Positions 17,198-26,151 of a DNA stretch of 64,000 nt are shown here, piece after piece. Within the stretch, counting starts at the first letter, position 1, and each line of letters begins with the position of its first letter. Source of the stretch: Dactylosporangium roseum (GTDB lineage: Bacteria; Actinomycetota; Actinomycetes; Mycobacteriales; Micromonosporaceae); assembly GCF_025264685.1 (NCBI RefSeq), contig NZ_CP073721.1:4145001-4209000 (forward strand), given 5' to 3'. The notes under the pieces are model-generated. The model worked only from the letters and a program-made list of their open reading frames with translations, was not told where the DNA came from and did not search any database. Position numbers and translations under genes: made by a program.

Positions 17198-17839
17198 TCA
17201 GCCGGACACGTTGACGCCCGCGACCCCGGGCAGCCGGCGCAGCGACTCGGCGAGCTGCGGCAGCGAGGCCGTCTTCGGTGGCCGGGCCGTCAGTTCGATC
17301 ACCTGCTCGTGCTCGGCGTACGTGACACGCAGGACCTTGGCCCGGGGCAGCACCTTCAGCATCTCGTGCTCCACCTCGTCGAGCGAGACACCGGCCGCGA
17401 GCGTCACGCACAGCACCAGGTTTCGCCCGAGCCGCAGGTAGTGGCGTTCGGCCTGCTTGACCAGCCACAGCACGGCGACCGTGAGCGAGGTGACGACCAC
17501 GGCCGTCCGCCACGCGCGCAGCCCGACGGCCAGGCCGATCGAGGCGGTCACCCACAACGAGGCGGCCGTGGTCAGGCCCCGGACGGTGACGCCCTCCTTG
17601 AAGATCGCGCCGCCGCCGAGGAACCCGATGCCGGTGACCACCTGTGCGGCCACCCGCGTCGGGTCGGTGTGCGGCAGCCCGGCCCCGGCGAGCGTGAAGA
17701 GGGCCGCGCCGAGCGAGACGAGCATGTGGGTGCGCAGCCCGGCCGGCTGCGCACCGAGCTCCCGTTCCACCCCGACCACGGCGCCCAGCGCGGCAGCGAG
17801 CAGGATCTGGCCGACTGCCGCCAAGCCGTCCTCGACCAC
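17198..17839 (-). CDS. MgtC/SapB family membrane protein
   Basis: A 213-residue protein with four to five N-terminal helices and a soluble ACT-like C-terminal domain. Family marks are LGAVVGVERELGAQPAGLRTHMLVSLGAAL and TGIGFLGGGAIFKEG (the conserved GIGFLGAG-IxK/R block), followed by RGLTTAASLWVTASIGLAVG. In pathogens MgtC affects Mg2+ homeostasis and ATP synthase; the role in soil actinomycetes is unclear. GTG 17839 is preceded by GAGGGAG. The gene diverges from the crcB pair. No Mg2+ riboswitch or leader was seen upstream. Confidence 0.88.
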   Translation of the reverse strand: MVEDGLAAVGQILLAAALGAVVGVERELGAQPAGLRTHMLVSLGAALFTLAGAGLPHTDPTRVAAQVVTGIGFLGGGAIFKEGVTVRGLTTAASLWVTASIGLAVGLRAWRTAVVVTSLTVAVLWLVKQAERHYLRLGRNLVLCVTLAAGVSLDEVEHEMLKVLPRAKVLRVTYAEHEQVIELTARPPKTASLPQLAESLRRLPGVAGVNVSG

Positions 17840-18166
17840 GTCTGCTCCCTCGTCGTTCCCGGCGGTGCTACCCGGTCGGACACCCGCAACACCTGCCGGG
17901 CACCGGTTGCGCCGATCCCGCCGTGCGACGGCACCTGCCGGACGCCGACCCGCCGCACCCTCCGCCCGGCAGCGTTCGCGGCGACAGGCCCGGCCTCGCC
18001 CGGCCTCGCTTGGCGTGCCGGGCGGTCCGGCCGCTACGCTGTTCGTGGCATCGCGGATCGGTGCCGCCGGCGGTGGGGCCCGCCGACCCCTGTCCGGGGT
18101 GAACTGCGACGACGCCAACGGTCCCTGCCAGTGAGCTGTTGTGTGCTCTGGTAGGGAGGGACCGGT

Positions 18167-18667
18167 GTGAGCGAGCGCAACCCAGCCGCGGTGGATCCGG
18201 ACGTCGATCTGCACCTGCCCGTGGACCGGGCGGAGCTGCGGCCGAGCCCGGTGCCGGTGCTGGCGGCCATCTCCGCGGGCGGGGTGTGCGGGGCGCTGGC
18301 CCGCCACGGGTTGTCGGCGGCCTGGCCGCATCCGCCGGGCGGGTTCCCGTGGCCGACCTTCGTGGTCAACGTGTCGGGGTGCCTACTCATCGGGGTGCTC
18401 ATGGTGGTGGTGACCGAGGTGGTCCCCGGCCGGCGGCTGCTGCACCCGTTCCTGGGTGTCGGGGTGCTGGGCGGCTACACCACGTTCTCCACGTATTCGG
18501 TCGAGATCCACCGGACCGCTGAGGCAGGGTCGCCTTGGGTGGCACTGGTCTATCTGGGCGCGACCGTGGCCGGTGCGCTGCTGGCGGTGTGGGCCGGGAC
18601 GGCGGCGACCGCCGGGGTGGTCGGACGGTGGCGCGGGCAGGTCGGCAGAAAGGCCGGTGCGCGGTGA
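18167..18667 (+). CDS. crcB: Fluoride channel CrcB/FluC, first subunit
   Basis: A 166-residue, four-helix membrane protein of the Fluc family, which exports fluoride as a dual-topology dimer. Family motifs are FPWPTFVVNVSGCLLIG (with the conserved Asn) and GVLGGYTTFSTYSVE (the TTFST fluoride-path motif). An N-terminal extension of about 30 polar residues is longer than usual. GTG 18167 follows AGGGAGGG. It forms a heterodimer pair with the next gene, as in many Gram-positive bacteria where two adjacent copies are needed. I found no fluoride riboswitch upstream. Confidence 0.92.
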   Translation: MSERNPAAVDPDVDLHLPVDRAELRPSPVPVLAAISAGGVCGALARHGLSAAWPHPPGGFPWPTFVVNVSGCLLIGVLMVVVTEVVPGRRLLHPFLGVGVLGGYTTFSTYSVEIHRTAEAGSPWVALVYLGATVAGALLAVWAGTAATAGVVGRWRGQVGRKAGAR

Positions 18668-19023
18668 TGCTGCTGCTCGTCATCCTCGGTGCCGCCGTCG
18701 GCGCGCCGCTGCGGTATCTCGCGGATCGGGCGATCCAGGCCCGGCACGACTCGGTGTTCCCGTGGGGCACGCTGATGGTGAACGTGGCCGGGTCGCTGCT
18801 GCTCGGACTGCTCGTCGGCCTGCCCGCGAGCCCGGCGGTGGCGGCGGTGCTGGGCACCGGGTTCTGCGGCGCGCTGACGACGTATTCGACGTTCACCTAC
18901 GAGACGTTCCGGCTGGTCCAGGACGGGGCCCGGTGCTACGCGGTGATGAACGTGATCGCCTCGGTGGTGGCCGGTCTCGGCGCTGCGGCCGTCGGGCTCC
19001 TGCTGGCCCAGGCCTTCCGGTGA
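18667..19023 (+). CDS. crcB: Fluoride channel CrcB/FluC, second subunit
   Basis: A 118-residue partner of the preceding gene, with the same four-helix layout. FPWGTLMVNVAGSLLLG carries the conserved Asn, and GFCGALTTYSTFTYE is the filter motif. The ATG at 18667 overlaps the upstream TGA by one base; a GTG at 18664 in the same frame overlaps by four. Adjacent non-identical copies suggest a heterodimer with fixed, opposite topologies. Confidence 0.9.
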   Translation: MLLLVILGAAVGAPLRYLADRAIQARHDSVFPWGTLMVNVAGSLLLGLLVGLPASPAVAAVLGTGFCGALTTYSTFTYETFRLVQDGARCYAVMNVIASVVAGLGAAAVGLLLAQAFR

Positions 19024-19442
19024 GGTACTGCGGCGAAGCCCTGTTGACGATGGCCGCGATCAGGATGTTCACCGGCAGGTGCACGGTGCTGAGCGGGTAG
19101 CCGTACCACCCGGGCGATGCGGATCACCCGTGGCGCCGCGGAGTCGCCGCGCGGATCTGTCACGCAACCGTCACGTGATCGCGGGATGACCGCCACATCT
19201 GGAGCGCACGCTATTTGCGGCTCGTTCGACCGGCAGGCTCGATCCATCGGTGGGGGAGCGGTGCGCCGGATCGACCCGGGACCGGCGGTGGAGCGGTCAA
19301 GGGCCCCCTCTGCGCTCCACCGCCGCCGCGGCCGACCCTTCGTGCCCCGTCGAACGTCACACGACTGTCACACGACTGCGGTAGTTCGGCCACACACGCC
19401 CGTAATCGTGGCATCGGCGCACTCGAACTGAGAGGAACGTCG
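19024..19442. other. Intergenic region upstream of the STAS gene
   Basis: No gene is supported in this 419-bp gap. On the minus strand, near 19040-19110, a short frame contains PLSTVHLPVNILIAAIVNRAS, which looks like one helix of a membrane protein and may be a relic. Two runs containing GTCACG occur near 19157-19176, and a tandem repeat is listed separately at 19356-19377. Confidence 0.4.
19356..19377. repeat. Tandem 11-bp direct repeat, possible operator
   Basis: GTCACACGACT occurs twice without a gap, 65 bp before the start codon of the STAS-domain gene. A spacing of 11 bp places both copies on the same DNA face, as for a dimeric regulator or sigma-factor element. The binding protein is unknown. 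Confidence 0.5.
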
Positions 19443-20060
19443 ATGACCGCACTGTTGAGCCGGGACGGCACGAACTTCAGCCTCGCGTGTGACGGCTGCG
19501 GTCGGTTGGTGGCCGGTCTCGCACCGACGATGGGCACCTGGAACGTCGCGTGGAGCCTGTTCATCGAGGACGGGTGGCGAGGCGCCGGCCTGCCGACCGG
19601 TCCGCACGCCTGCGGCCGGTGCGCGGACGCCCACTCCCGCAGGAGCATGGTCGAGCAGTCCTTCGAGCGCGAGACCCGGATGCCGGCGGGCCGCGGGTCG
19701 CAGCGGCTCAGCGTGCGCGAGGTGGCCGGCGTCGTCCTCATCGAGTTCAAGGGCGACCTGCACCTCGCGGCCGTCGCCCGGCTCTACGACGTGCTCATGA
19801 CGAGCGTGCGCCCGATGCAGCACGTCCTGTTCGACGTCGCGAGCATGCCGTCCATCGACTCCGGCACGCTCGCGGTGCTGGTGCGGGCGCAGGCCCGTGC
19901 GGCCCGGCACGGGGCTCGGGTCTGTCTCGTCGGAGCGTCGCAACGTGTGCTGGACGCGCTGCGGATGCTCTCGGTCGAGGACCTGCTGCCGAACTTCGCC
20001 GAGCGGGCCGAGGCGCTGGGCTGGCTGCGCGCGGCCACGCCGACGACCGTCGCCGGCTGA
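19443..20060 (+). CDS. STAS-domain protein with an N-terminal Cys4 cluster
   Basis: A 205-residue protein. Two CxxC pairs (C16/C19 in CDGCG and C57/C60 in CGRCA) lie in the first 60 residues and resemble a zinc ribbon. Residues about 88-195 are a STAS domain of the anti-sigma-factor antagonist type (VVLIEFKGDLHLAAVARLYD, then MPSIDSGTLAVLVRA). S137 or S140 is the likely phosphorylated serine. Such proteins sequester anti-sigma kinases in partner-switching circuits. A Cys4 module could add redox or metal sensing; that is inference. ATG 19443 follows AGAGGA. Confidence 0.8.
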   Translation: MTALLSRDGTNFSLACDGCGRLVAGLAPTMGTWNVAWSLFIEDGWRGAGLPTGPHACGRCADAHSRRSMVEQSFERETRMPAGRGSQRLSVREVAGVVLIEFKGDLHLAAVARLYDVLMTSVRPMQHVLFDVASMPSIDSGTLAVLVRAQARAARHGARVCLVGASQRVLDALRMLSVEDLLPNFAERAEALGWLRAATPTTVAG

Positions 20061-20139
20061 CCGCGCCCGGTGCGCTGCCGGCGACCGGGACTCGCGCCGG
20101 ACCGTTCGTCGCCGGCGTACGGCGCCGCGGCCGTGCTCG

Positions 20140-23100
20140 TCACCGAGCGAGTGCTCGGCTTCCTGGCCCGCCGCTGGCCGGTGCCGCGAGCGGGCGGCGG
20201 ACCAGTCGGCCGTCGACGAGGTCGTACAGCTCGTCGACGTGCTCGAGGCCGTCGCGGCGGTGGGTCAGCAGCAGCACGGTACGGCCCGACGCCGCCGCCA
20301 GCAGGTCGGCCATGAGCGCGGCCGCGGCCGGCTCGTCGAGTCCTTCGGTCGGCTCGTCGAGCACGAGCAGCGCCGGGTCGGCGAGCAGCGCCCGGGCCAT
20401 GGCCAGGCGTCGCCGCTGCCCGCCGGAGACGGTCGTGCCGCCCTCGCCGAGCCAGGTGTCCAGGCCGGCCGGCAGGGTGTCGAGCCACGGCCCGAGATGG
20501 GCGCGGGCGAGCGCGGCGCGCAGTTCGTCGTCGGTCGCCGACGGGCGGGCCAGGCGCAGGTTGTGTCGCACCGTCGTGGCGAAGACGTGGTCGGCGGCGT
20601 CGCCGACCAGCCCGACGTGGCGGCGGACCGTGGCGTCGGGCAGCGCCCGCAGGTCGGCGCCGCCGAGGCGGACGTGGCCCTGCCGCGGGGCGAGCAGGCG
20701 GACGAGCACGGCCGCGAGTGTCGACTTGCCGCTGCCCGAGACGCCGAGGACGGCCACCCGCCGTCCCGCGGGCAGGTCGAGGTCGACGTCCCGCAGCGCC
20801 GGGTCGCGGTGCGGGTCCCAGCCCGCGGTGAGGCCGCTGACGGTGACGTCCACGCAGGACGTCGGCGGGGCCTCGGCCCGCGGGTTCGCCGTGGCCGGTG
20901 TAGCCGGTGTGGCCGGTGCGGCCGGGCAGGGCTCGGCCGCGATCGCCTCGAGGCGCCGCCGGGCACCGGCCGCGCCACGCCGCGCGACGGCCGCGTCCGG
21001 CAGGGTCAGCACCGGCTCCGCGAGCGCGACGGCACCGAGCAGCAGCACGGCGGCGAGCTCGGCGTGGAACGGGCCGGTGGCCGCGGCGAGGGCGACGCCG
21101 ACGACCGCGGTGCCCCAGCCGAGCTGCGCCAGGGCCGCCGCGGCACCGGCCGTGGCCGCGGATCCGGCCTCGAGGCGGGCCAGCGCCCGGCTGCGCCGGT
21201 CCGGCACGGCGAGCGCCGCCGTCGTGTCCCGCGGGGCGAGATCCTCGACGCCCTCGACGGTCTCGACGACCGCGTCGTGCAGCTCGGCGCGCGCCCGGCC
21301 GGTCGCGGCGTCGGCCCGGGCCGTGTGGCGGGCGGCGAGCCGTGGCGCGACCACGCCGGCGACGGCCAGCCCGGCGACGAGGACCGCGGCGACCGCGGGC
21401 GCCACGACCGCCGCGGCCGCGACCGTGACGGTGATCGCGACCCAGGCGGCGACGGCCGGGAGCTGACCGCGCAGCACACCGTTGACGCGCGCGTCGACGT
21501 CGTCGACGACCCGGGTGAGCAGGTCACCGCGGCGGCGGAGCGCGGGACCGGGCACGCGTGGCACCAGGTCGGCGTAGACCTTGGCGCGCCAGACGCCGAG
21601 CCGCGCGAAGCCGACCTCGTGCGAGACCAGCCGCTCCAGGTATCGCAGCAGCGGCCGGGCGACGGCGCTGGCGCGCACCAGGACCACCGCGGTGGACAGC
21701 GTGAGCACCGGGGGCAGGCTGGACGCGCGGACCAGCAGCCAGACCGCCGCGCCGGTGAGGGTGATGCCGGCCAGCCAGGACGCCGCACCCAGCGCGACCG
21801 CCGTCGCCGGCCGCCGCCCGAGGGCACGGGCGAGCCGTACGATCCGGCCGCCGGCCGTGCCGCGGTCGTCCGCGGCGGGTTCGCCGGCGCCGGTACGCGC
21901 CGGCCCGGGCGCTGTGACCGGGCGGGTCTCGGCGGGCGGCTCGACCGGCACCGACCGGTCCACGGCGGCGAGGACCGCGGGCCGGTGCGCGACGACGAGC
22001 ACGGCGCAGCCCCGGTCGGCCATCGCCCGCAGTCGCGCGACGACGAGCTGTTCGGCGCCGGCGTCGAGGTGGGCGGTGGGCTCGTCGAGCAGGACGACGC
22101 ACGGACCGGTGCGGGCCTGCCGCAGCAGTCGCGCCAGGGCGAGGCGCTGGCGCTGTCCCGACGACAGGCCCTGGCCCCGCTCGCCGAGCGGGGTGTCCAG
22201 GCCGTCGGGCAGGGCGGCGATCTCGGCGTCGAGCCCGACGGTGCGCAGCGCCTCGACCAGGGTCTGGTCGTCGGGGCGTGGCTCGCCGTCGAGGGTCAGC
22301 GCCTCGGCCACGCTGCGCACGTGCGGCAGGGTCGGGTCCTGCGACTGGTACAGCGGGCGGCCGCCGGTGACCACGACGGTGCCGGCGAGCACCGGCTGGA
22401 GTCCGGCGAGCACGCGCAGGGCGGTGGTCTTCCCGGCGCCGGACGGGCCGCGCAGCGCCACGAACTCGCCACCGTGGACGGTGAGCGCGGGCAGGCGGAG
22501 CGCGTCCACGACAGCGCCGGCGTGCCGCACCCGCACCCCGGTCGCCGCCACGGCCGGTCGATCGGCTGTGGCGCCCGGCGCATCCGCCGGATCCGGCCCG
22601 CCGCCGGCGGGCAGCAGGATCTCGTCGACGTCGGCGATGACCGCGCCGGCGTCGGCACTGGCGTGGAAGCGCGCCGCGACCTCGCGCAGCGGCCGGTACG
22701 CCTCCGGTGCGAGCAGGATGACCAGCAACGCCGGGCCGAGGTCGAGCCGGCCGGCGGCCACGCGCAGCCCCGCCTCGACCGCGACGAGACCCACCGACAA
22801 GGTGCCCACCAGGTCCAGCGCGGTCGAGGACAGGAACGCGACGCGCAGCACCCGGACCGTCGCCCCGCGGTGCCGGTCGGTCATCTGCTCGACCACCCCG
22901 GCCTGCCGTTCGGCCCGGCCGAACAGGCGCAGGGTGGCGATGCCGCGCACCGCGTCCAGGAAGTGCCCGGCGAGGCGGGCCGCGGCCTGCCAGCGCTCCC
23001 GCGCGCGGCGCTGCGTGGCCCAGCCGACGAGCGCACCCAGCAGCGGCACGAGCGGCAGGGTCACGAGGACGATCACCGCCGACATCGGATCGACGACCAG

Positions 23101-23583
23101 CATCGTGACGACGACGAGCAGCGGCAGGGCCGCGCCGACGACCAGCGAGGGCAGGTAGCCGCTGAACCAGGGACGCAGCGCGTCGAGGCCGCCGGTGAGC
23201 ACCGCGGCCAGCCGGCCGGCGCCGAAGCCGGCGACCCAGGCGGGTCCGCGGCGCAGCGCCGCGTGCAGGACGGAGCGGCGCAGCTCGTCGGTGACGGCCG
23301 CGGCGGTCCGCTGCCCCACCACCTGCTCGGCCCACGTCAGCGCGGCCCGGGCGGCGAACACCCCGGCGAGCGCGGCGAGCAGCAGCGGCGCGGGCGCACC
23401 GGTACCGGCACCGGCGCGGGTGCCGGCGAGCGCGACCACGACGCCGGCCACGACCACGGCGAGCACGATCGTGGCGACGGCCTGAGCGGCGCCGATGACG
23501 GTGAGCACCGCGATCCCGGCGCGGCTCGTGCGGGCGTGGCGCAGCAGCCGCGGATCGACCGGCCCGCGGGCGGTGCGGCTCAC
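20140..23583 (-). CDS. cydDC: Fused CydDC heterodimeric ABC transporter
   Basis: A single 1147-residue chain replacing separate CydD and CydC, the exporter needed to assemble cytochrome bd. The first membrane domain (about 20-310) is followed by an ATPase with Walker A GPSGAGKT near 378, signature LSSGQ near 474 and Walker B VVLLDEP near 497. A second membrane domain follows, then an ATPase with GVSGSGKST near 946, VSGGQ near 1054 and LLVLDEP near 1075. GTG 23583 overlaps the cydB stop as GTGA. An upstream open extension inside cydB in another frame is not coding. Fused CydDC is known in Streptomyces-type actinobacteria. Confidence 0.93.
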   Translation of the reverse strand: MSRTARGPVDPRLLRHARTSRAGIAVLTVIGAAQAVATIVLAVVVAGVVVALAGTRAGAGTGAPAPLLLAALAGVFAARAALTWAEQVVGQRTAAAVTDELRRSVLHAALRRGPAWVAGFGAGRLAAVLTGGLDALRPWFSGYLPSLVVGAALPLLVVVTMLVVDPMSAVIVLVTLPLVPLLGALVGWATQRRARERWQAAARLAGHFLDAVRGIATLRLFGRAERQAGVVEQMTDRHRGATVRVLRVAFLSSTALDLVGTLSVGLVAVEAGLRVAAGRLDLGPALLVILLAPEAYRPLREVAARFHASADAGAVIADVDEILLPAGGGPDPADAPGATADRPAVAATGVRVRHAGAVVDALRLPALTVHGGEFVALRGPSGAGKTTALRVLAGLQPVLAGTVVVTGGRPLYQSQDPTLPHVRSVAEALTLDGEPRPDDQTLVEALRTVGLDAEIAALPDGLDTPLGERGQGLSSGQRQRLALARLLRQARTGPCVVLLDEPTAHLDAGAEQLVVARLRAMADRGCAVLVVAHRPAVLAAVDRSVPVEPPAETRPVTAPGPARTGAGEPAADDRGTAGGRIVRLARALGRRPATAVALGAASWLAGITLTGAAVWLLVRASSLPPVLTLSTAVVLVRASAVARPLLRYLERLVSHEVGFARLGVWRAKVYADLVPRVPGPALRRRGDLLTRVVDDVDARVNGVLRGQLPAVAAWVAITVTVAAAAVVAPAVAAVLVAGLAVAGVVAPRLAARHTARADAATGRARAELHDAVVETVEGVEDLAPRDTTAALAVPDRRSRALARLEAGSAATAGAAAALAQLGWGTAVVGVALAAATGPFHAELAAVLLLGAVALAEPVLTLPDAAVARRGAAGARRRLEAIAAEPCPAAPATPATPATANPRAEAPPTSCVDVTVSGLTAGWDPHRDPALRDVDLDLPAGRRVAVLGVSGSGKSTLAAVLVRLLAPRQGHVRLGGADLRALPDATVRRHVGLVGDAADHVFATTVRHNLRLARPSATDDELRAALARAHLGPWLDTLPAGLDTWLGEGGTTVSGGQRRRLAMARALLADPALLVLDEPTEGLDEPAAAALMADLLAAASGRTVLLLTHRRDGLEHVDELYDLVDGRLVRRPLAAPASGGPGSRALAR

Positions 23584-24596
23584 GTCGTGATCCGGTCGCT
23601 GGCGACGCGCTGCCGGAACACCCGGTACGACCACGCCTGGTAGACGAGCACCCCGGGGAGCACGACGAGTCCGGCCACGCTGATGATCCGCAGCGCCGAG
23701 TCGGTGGCGGCCGCGCCGTCCATGGTGAGCGACCAGGCGGGGTTCAGGGTGCTGGGCAGCACGACGGACCCGTTCGCGGTCAGCGCGGCGACGACGGCCG
23801 CGGCCACCACGGCGGTCGTGAGCCCGAACGCGAGGGCCTCCCGCCCGGCGGCGGGCCGCCGGGCCAGCACCGCGATGCCGGTGAGGGCGCCGGCCACGGC
23901 CAGCGCGACCACCGCGGTCACCGCGGCACCGGCCGGTGCCACGACCACGGCGGCGACGATTCCGGCGACGGCGCCACCGGCGGCCACGTGCCGGGTGAGC
24001 CGGCCGGCGCGGGCCCGCAGCGGTCCCGTGGTGCGCAGTGCGAGGAACGCCGCGCCCAGCAGCACGGCCATGCCCAGGGCCAGCAGCGCCCCGAGTCCGG
24101 CGACGGGTGTCAGCAGCGGTGCCACGGTCCGGCGCAGCCCGCCACCGACGACCTCGCCGTCCGCGCCGAGCGCGAGACCCCGGACGAAGGCGGTGAGCAC
24201 CGCGCCCCACAGCAGCACCACACCGGCGGAGCACCCGGCCAGCACGGCGTCGCACCGGCGGCGCCAGCGCGGATCGTCGTGCTTGCCACGGAACTCCAGC
24301 GCCACGCCGCGCCCGGCCAGCAGCAGCAGGATCGCGACCATGGGCAGGTAGAGGCCGGACAGCAAAGCGGCGTACCAGCCGGGGAAGGCCGCGAACGTGA
24401 CGCCGATCGCGGCGACGAGCCAGACCTCGTTGCCGTCCCAGAACGGGCCGATGGTCCGCACGGCGGCGGCGCGCTCGTGCTCGTCGCGGCCGAGCAGCGG
24501 GCTGAGCAGCCCGACACCGAAGTCGAAGCCCTCCAGGACGAAGTACAGCACCCAGCAGAGCACGACGAGTCCGTACCACACGGTGACCAGGTCCAT
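23580..24596 (-). CDS. cydB: Cytochrome bd ubiquinol/menaquinol oxidase subunit II
   Basis: A 338-residue membrane subunit. It starts MDLVTVWYGLVVLCWVLYFVLEGFDFG, the CydB signature, followed by GPFWDGNEVWLV and FPGWYAALLSGLYLPM. About eight helices are visible. It supports the haem-bearing CydA in reducing oxygen to water with high affinity. ATG 24596 has GAGGAG upstream, ten bases after the cydA stop. The stop overlaps cydDC, consistent with an A-B-DC operon. Confidence 0.95.
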   Translation of the reverse strand: MDLVTVWYGLVVLCWVLYFVLEGFDFGVGLLSPLLGRDEHERAAAVRTIGPFWDGNEVWLVAAIGVTFAAFPGWYAALLSGLYLPMVAILLLLAGRGVALEFRGKHDDPRWRRRCDAVLAGCSAGVVLLWGAVLTAFVRGLALGADGEVVGGGLRRTVAPLLTPVAGLGALLALGMAVLLGAAFLALRTTGPLRARAGRLTRHVAAGGAVAGIVAAVVVAPAGAAVTAVVALAVAGALTGIAVLARRPAAGREALAFGLTTAVVAAAVVAALTANGSVVLPSTLNPAWSLTMDGAAATDSALRIISVAGLVVLPGVLVYQAWSYRVFRQRVASDRITT

Positions 24597-24606
24597 CGGG
24601 TGCTCC

Positions 24607-26064
24607 TCAGTAGGTGAGTGCCAGGTCGGCGTCGGCGGCCGGGCCGGTGGGGTCCGCGGGGTCCGTGCGGTCCGACCCGCCGGGGTCCGGTGGGCCGCTC
24701 AGGGGCCTGCTGGCCAGGTGGCGCACCAGGCGCAGCCAGACGACCGCGAGGATGCCGTAGACGGCGGTGAAGGCGAGCAGCGAGACGAGCACCTCGCCGC
24801 TGGTGAGTCCGGGTGAGATGCCGTCGGCGACCTTGGACAGCCCGAACGCGATCCAGGGCTGGCGGGCGGTCTCGGTGAACAGCCAGCCGAAGGTGTTGGC
24901 GGCCGCGGGCAGCAGCGGCACCAGCACCGCGCACCGGACCAGCCAGGGTGCGGGCGTGCGGCCGCGCCGGGTCCGCCACAGGTAGACGAGGGCGAACAGC
25001 ATCGCGAGCATGCCCACGCCGATCATCGCGCGGAAGCTCCAGAACGCCACCGGCACCATCGGGATGTAGCTGCCGGGGCCGTAGGCGGCGGTGTACTGGG
25101 CTTGCAGGTCGTCGATGCCCGCGACGGTGGCGTTCGGGTCGCCGGTGGCGAGGACGGACAGCAGCCGGGGGATCTCGATGCTGAGGAACGGTTCGCCGCC
25201 GCCGGGGCGGCCGACCGCGAACACGGAGAACGGCGCGCCGGTCGTCGTGCTGTACAGGGCCTCGGCCGCGGCCATCTTCATCGGCTGCACCCGGGTGATG
25301 ACCTTGCCGAGATGGTCGCCCGTGAGGGCGGTCAGCGCGCCGCCGGCCAGGGTCATCCAGGCGCCGAGGCGGCCGAGCGTGGCGAACGCGGGCGCGTCGC
25401 GATGCCGCTGCTCGTCGTCCGGTGCGGTGCGCCGGGGCCAGGCCCGCCACGCGCCGACGGCCAGCAGCAGGGCCCCGCCGACCATGACGGCACCGGCGAT
25501 CGTGTGCGGGAAGGCCGCGAGGTTGACCTCGTTGAGCAGCAGTTCGCGGAAGCTGGTCAGGTGGGCGCGGCCGGTGACCGGGTCGAGCTCGTAGGCGACC
25601 GGGTGCTGCATGAAGGAGTTGGCCGCCAGGATGATGAAGGCCGACAGCAGCGTGCCGACCGCCACCACGACGATGGTGGCCAGGTGAACCCCGCGGGGGA
25701 GCCGGTCCCACCCGAAGTACCACAGGGCGAGGAACGTCGCCTCGAGGAAGAACGCGAGCATGCCCTCGACGGCCAGGGTGGGGCCGAAGACGTCGCCGTA
25801 GAAGCGGGCGAACTCGCTCCAGGCGAGGCCGAACTGGAACTCCTGCACCAGACCGGTGACCACGCCGACGGCGAAGGTCACGATGAGCAGCTTGCCGACG
25901 AGGAGCGTCAGCTTCCGGTACCGGTCGTCGCCGGTGCGCATCCAGGCGATCTGCAGTCCGGCCGTGGCCGCCGACAGACTGATCGACAGCGGCACGAACA
26001 GGTAGTGGTAGATCGTGACCACGGCGAACTGCAACCGGGTCAGGTCGAGCACGTCGAGCCCCAT
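24607..26064 (-). CDS. cydA: Cytochrome bd oxidase subunit I
   Basis: A 485-residue haem subunit. MGLDVLDLTRLQFAVVTIYHYLFVPLSI carries the N-terminal His ligand. FFLEATFLALWYFGWDRLP holds the conserved Glu, and PMKMAAAEALYST holds the Met haem ligand and the start of the Q loop. The Q loop is of the short type common in Gram-positives. A Pro/Asp-rich tail of about 30 residues is unusual. ATG 26064 follows a GAGAGGGA site. Upstream lie two BlaI-like boxes shared with the divergent repressor gene, one overlapping the likely -10 (TAGTAT). Confidence 0.95.
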   Translation of the reverse strand: MGLDVLDLTRLQFAVVTIYHYLFVPLSISLSAATAGLQIAWMRTGDDRYRKLTLLVGKLLIVTFAVGVVTGLVQEFQFGLAWSEFARFYGDVFGPTLAVEGMLAFFLEATFLALWYFGWDRLPRGVHLATIVVVAVGTLLSAFIILAANSFMQHPVAYELDPVTGRAHLTSFRELLLNEVNLAAFPHTIAGAVMVGGALLLAVGAWRAWPRRTAPDDEQRHRDAPAFATLGRLGAWMTLAGGALTALTGDHLGKVITRVQPMKMAAAEALYSTTTGAPFSVFAVGRPGGGEPFLSIEIPRLLSVLATGDPNATVAGIDDLQAQYTAAYGPGSYIPMVPVAFWSFRAMIGVGMLAMLFALVYLWRTRRGRTPAPWLVRCAVLVPLLPAAANTFGWLFTETARQPWIAFGLSKVADGISPGLTSGEVLVSLLAFTAVYGILAVVWLRLVRHLASRPLSGPPDPGGSDRTDPADPTGPAADADLALTY

Positions 26065-26081
26065 GGCTTCCCTCTCCCCAC

Positions 26082-26117
26082 TACGACAGTCTGTAGTAGA
26101 TACTACGTGGTGTAGTA
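26082..26117. promoter_or_regulatory. Two tandem BlaI/MecI-type operators between cydA and blaI
   Basis: Box 1 is TACGACA-N3-TGTAGTA (26082-26098) and box 2 is TACTACG-N3-TGTAGTA (26101-26117). Each is a 7-3-7 dyad differing by one base from the TACTACA/TGTAGTA consensus of BlaI-family repressors. Their centres are 19 bp apart. On the right, TACACT (26140-26145) is a likely -10 for a leaderless blaI transcript starting at ATG 26152. On the left, the minus-strand TAGTAT overlaps box 2's edge and fits a cydA promoter. One repressor could thus control both directions. Confidence 0.75.
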
Positions 26118-26151
26118 CTACGCGCCACGTAACCTGGCTTACACTTGGCGC

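Noticed and set aside
17840..18166. Possible fluoride riboswitch before the crcB pair
   Set aside because: I looked for the crcB-motif core (GGxGATGG...CCGCC-like pseudoknot) and found no match. A covariance-model search would be decisive.
19897..23643. A 1248-codon open frame on the plus strand across cydDC
   Set aside because: It is antisense to cydDC and reads as low-complexity Arg/Gly/Glu sequence. Such frames arise automatically opposite GC-rich genes.
23584..24579. In-frame N-terminal extension of the CydDC protein into cydB
   Set aside because: The extension lies in another frame of cydB and has no domain; GTG 23583 with a GTGA overlap explains the start.
26065..26151. Possible Rex (redox) operator before cydA
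   Set aside because: The Streptomyces Rex consensus TGTGAAC-N2-GTTCACA is absent; only the BlaI-like dyads are present.
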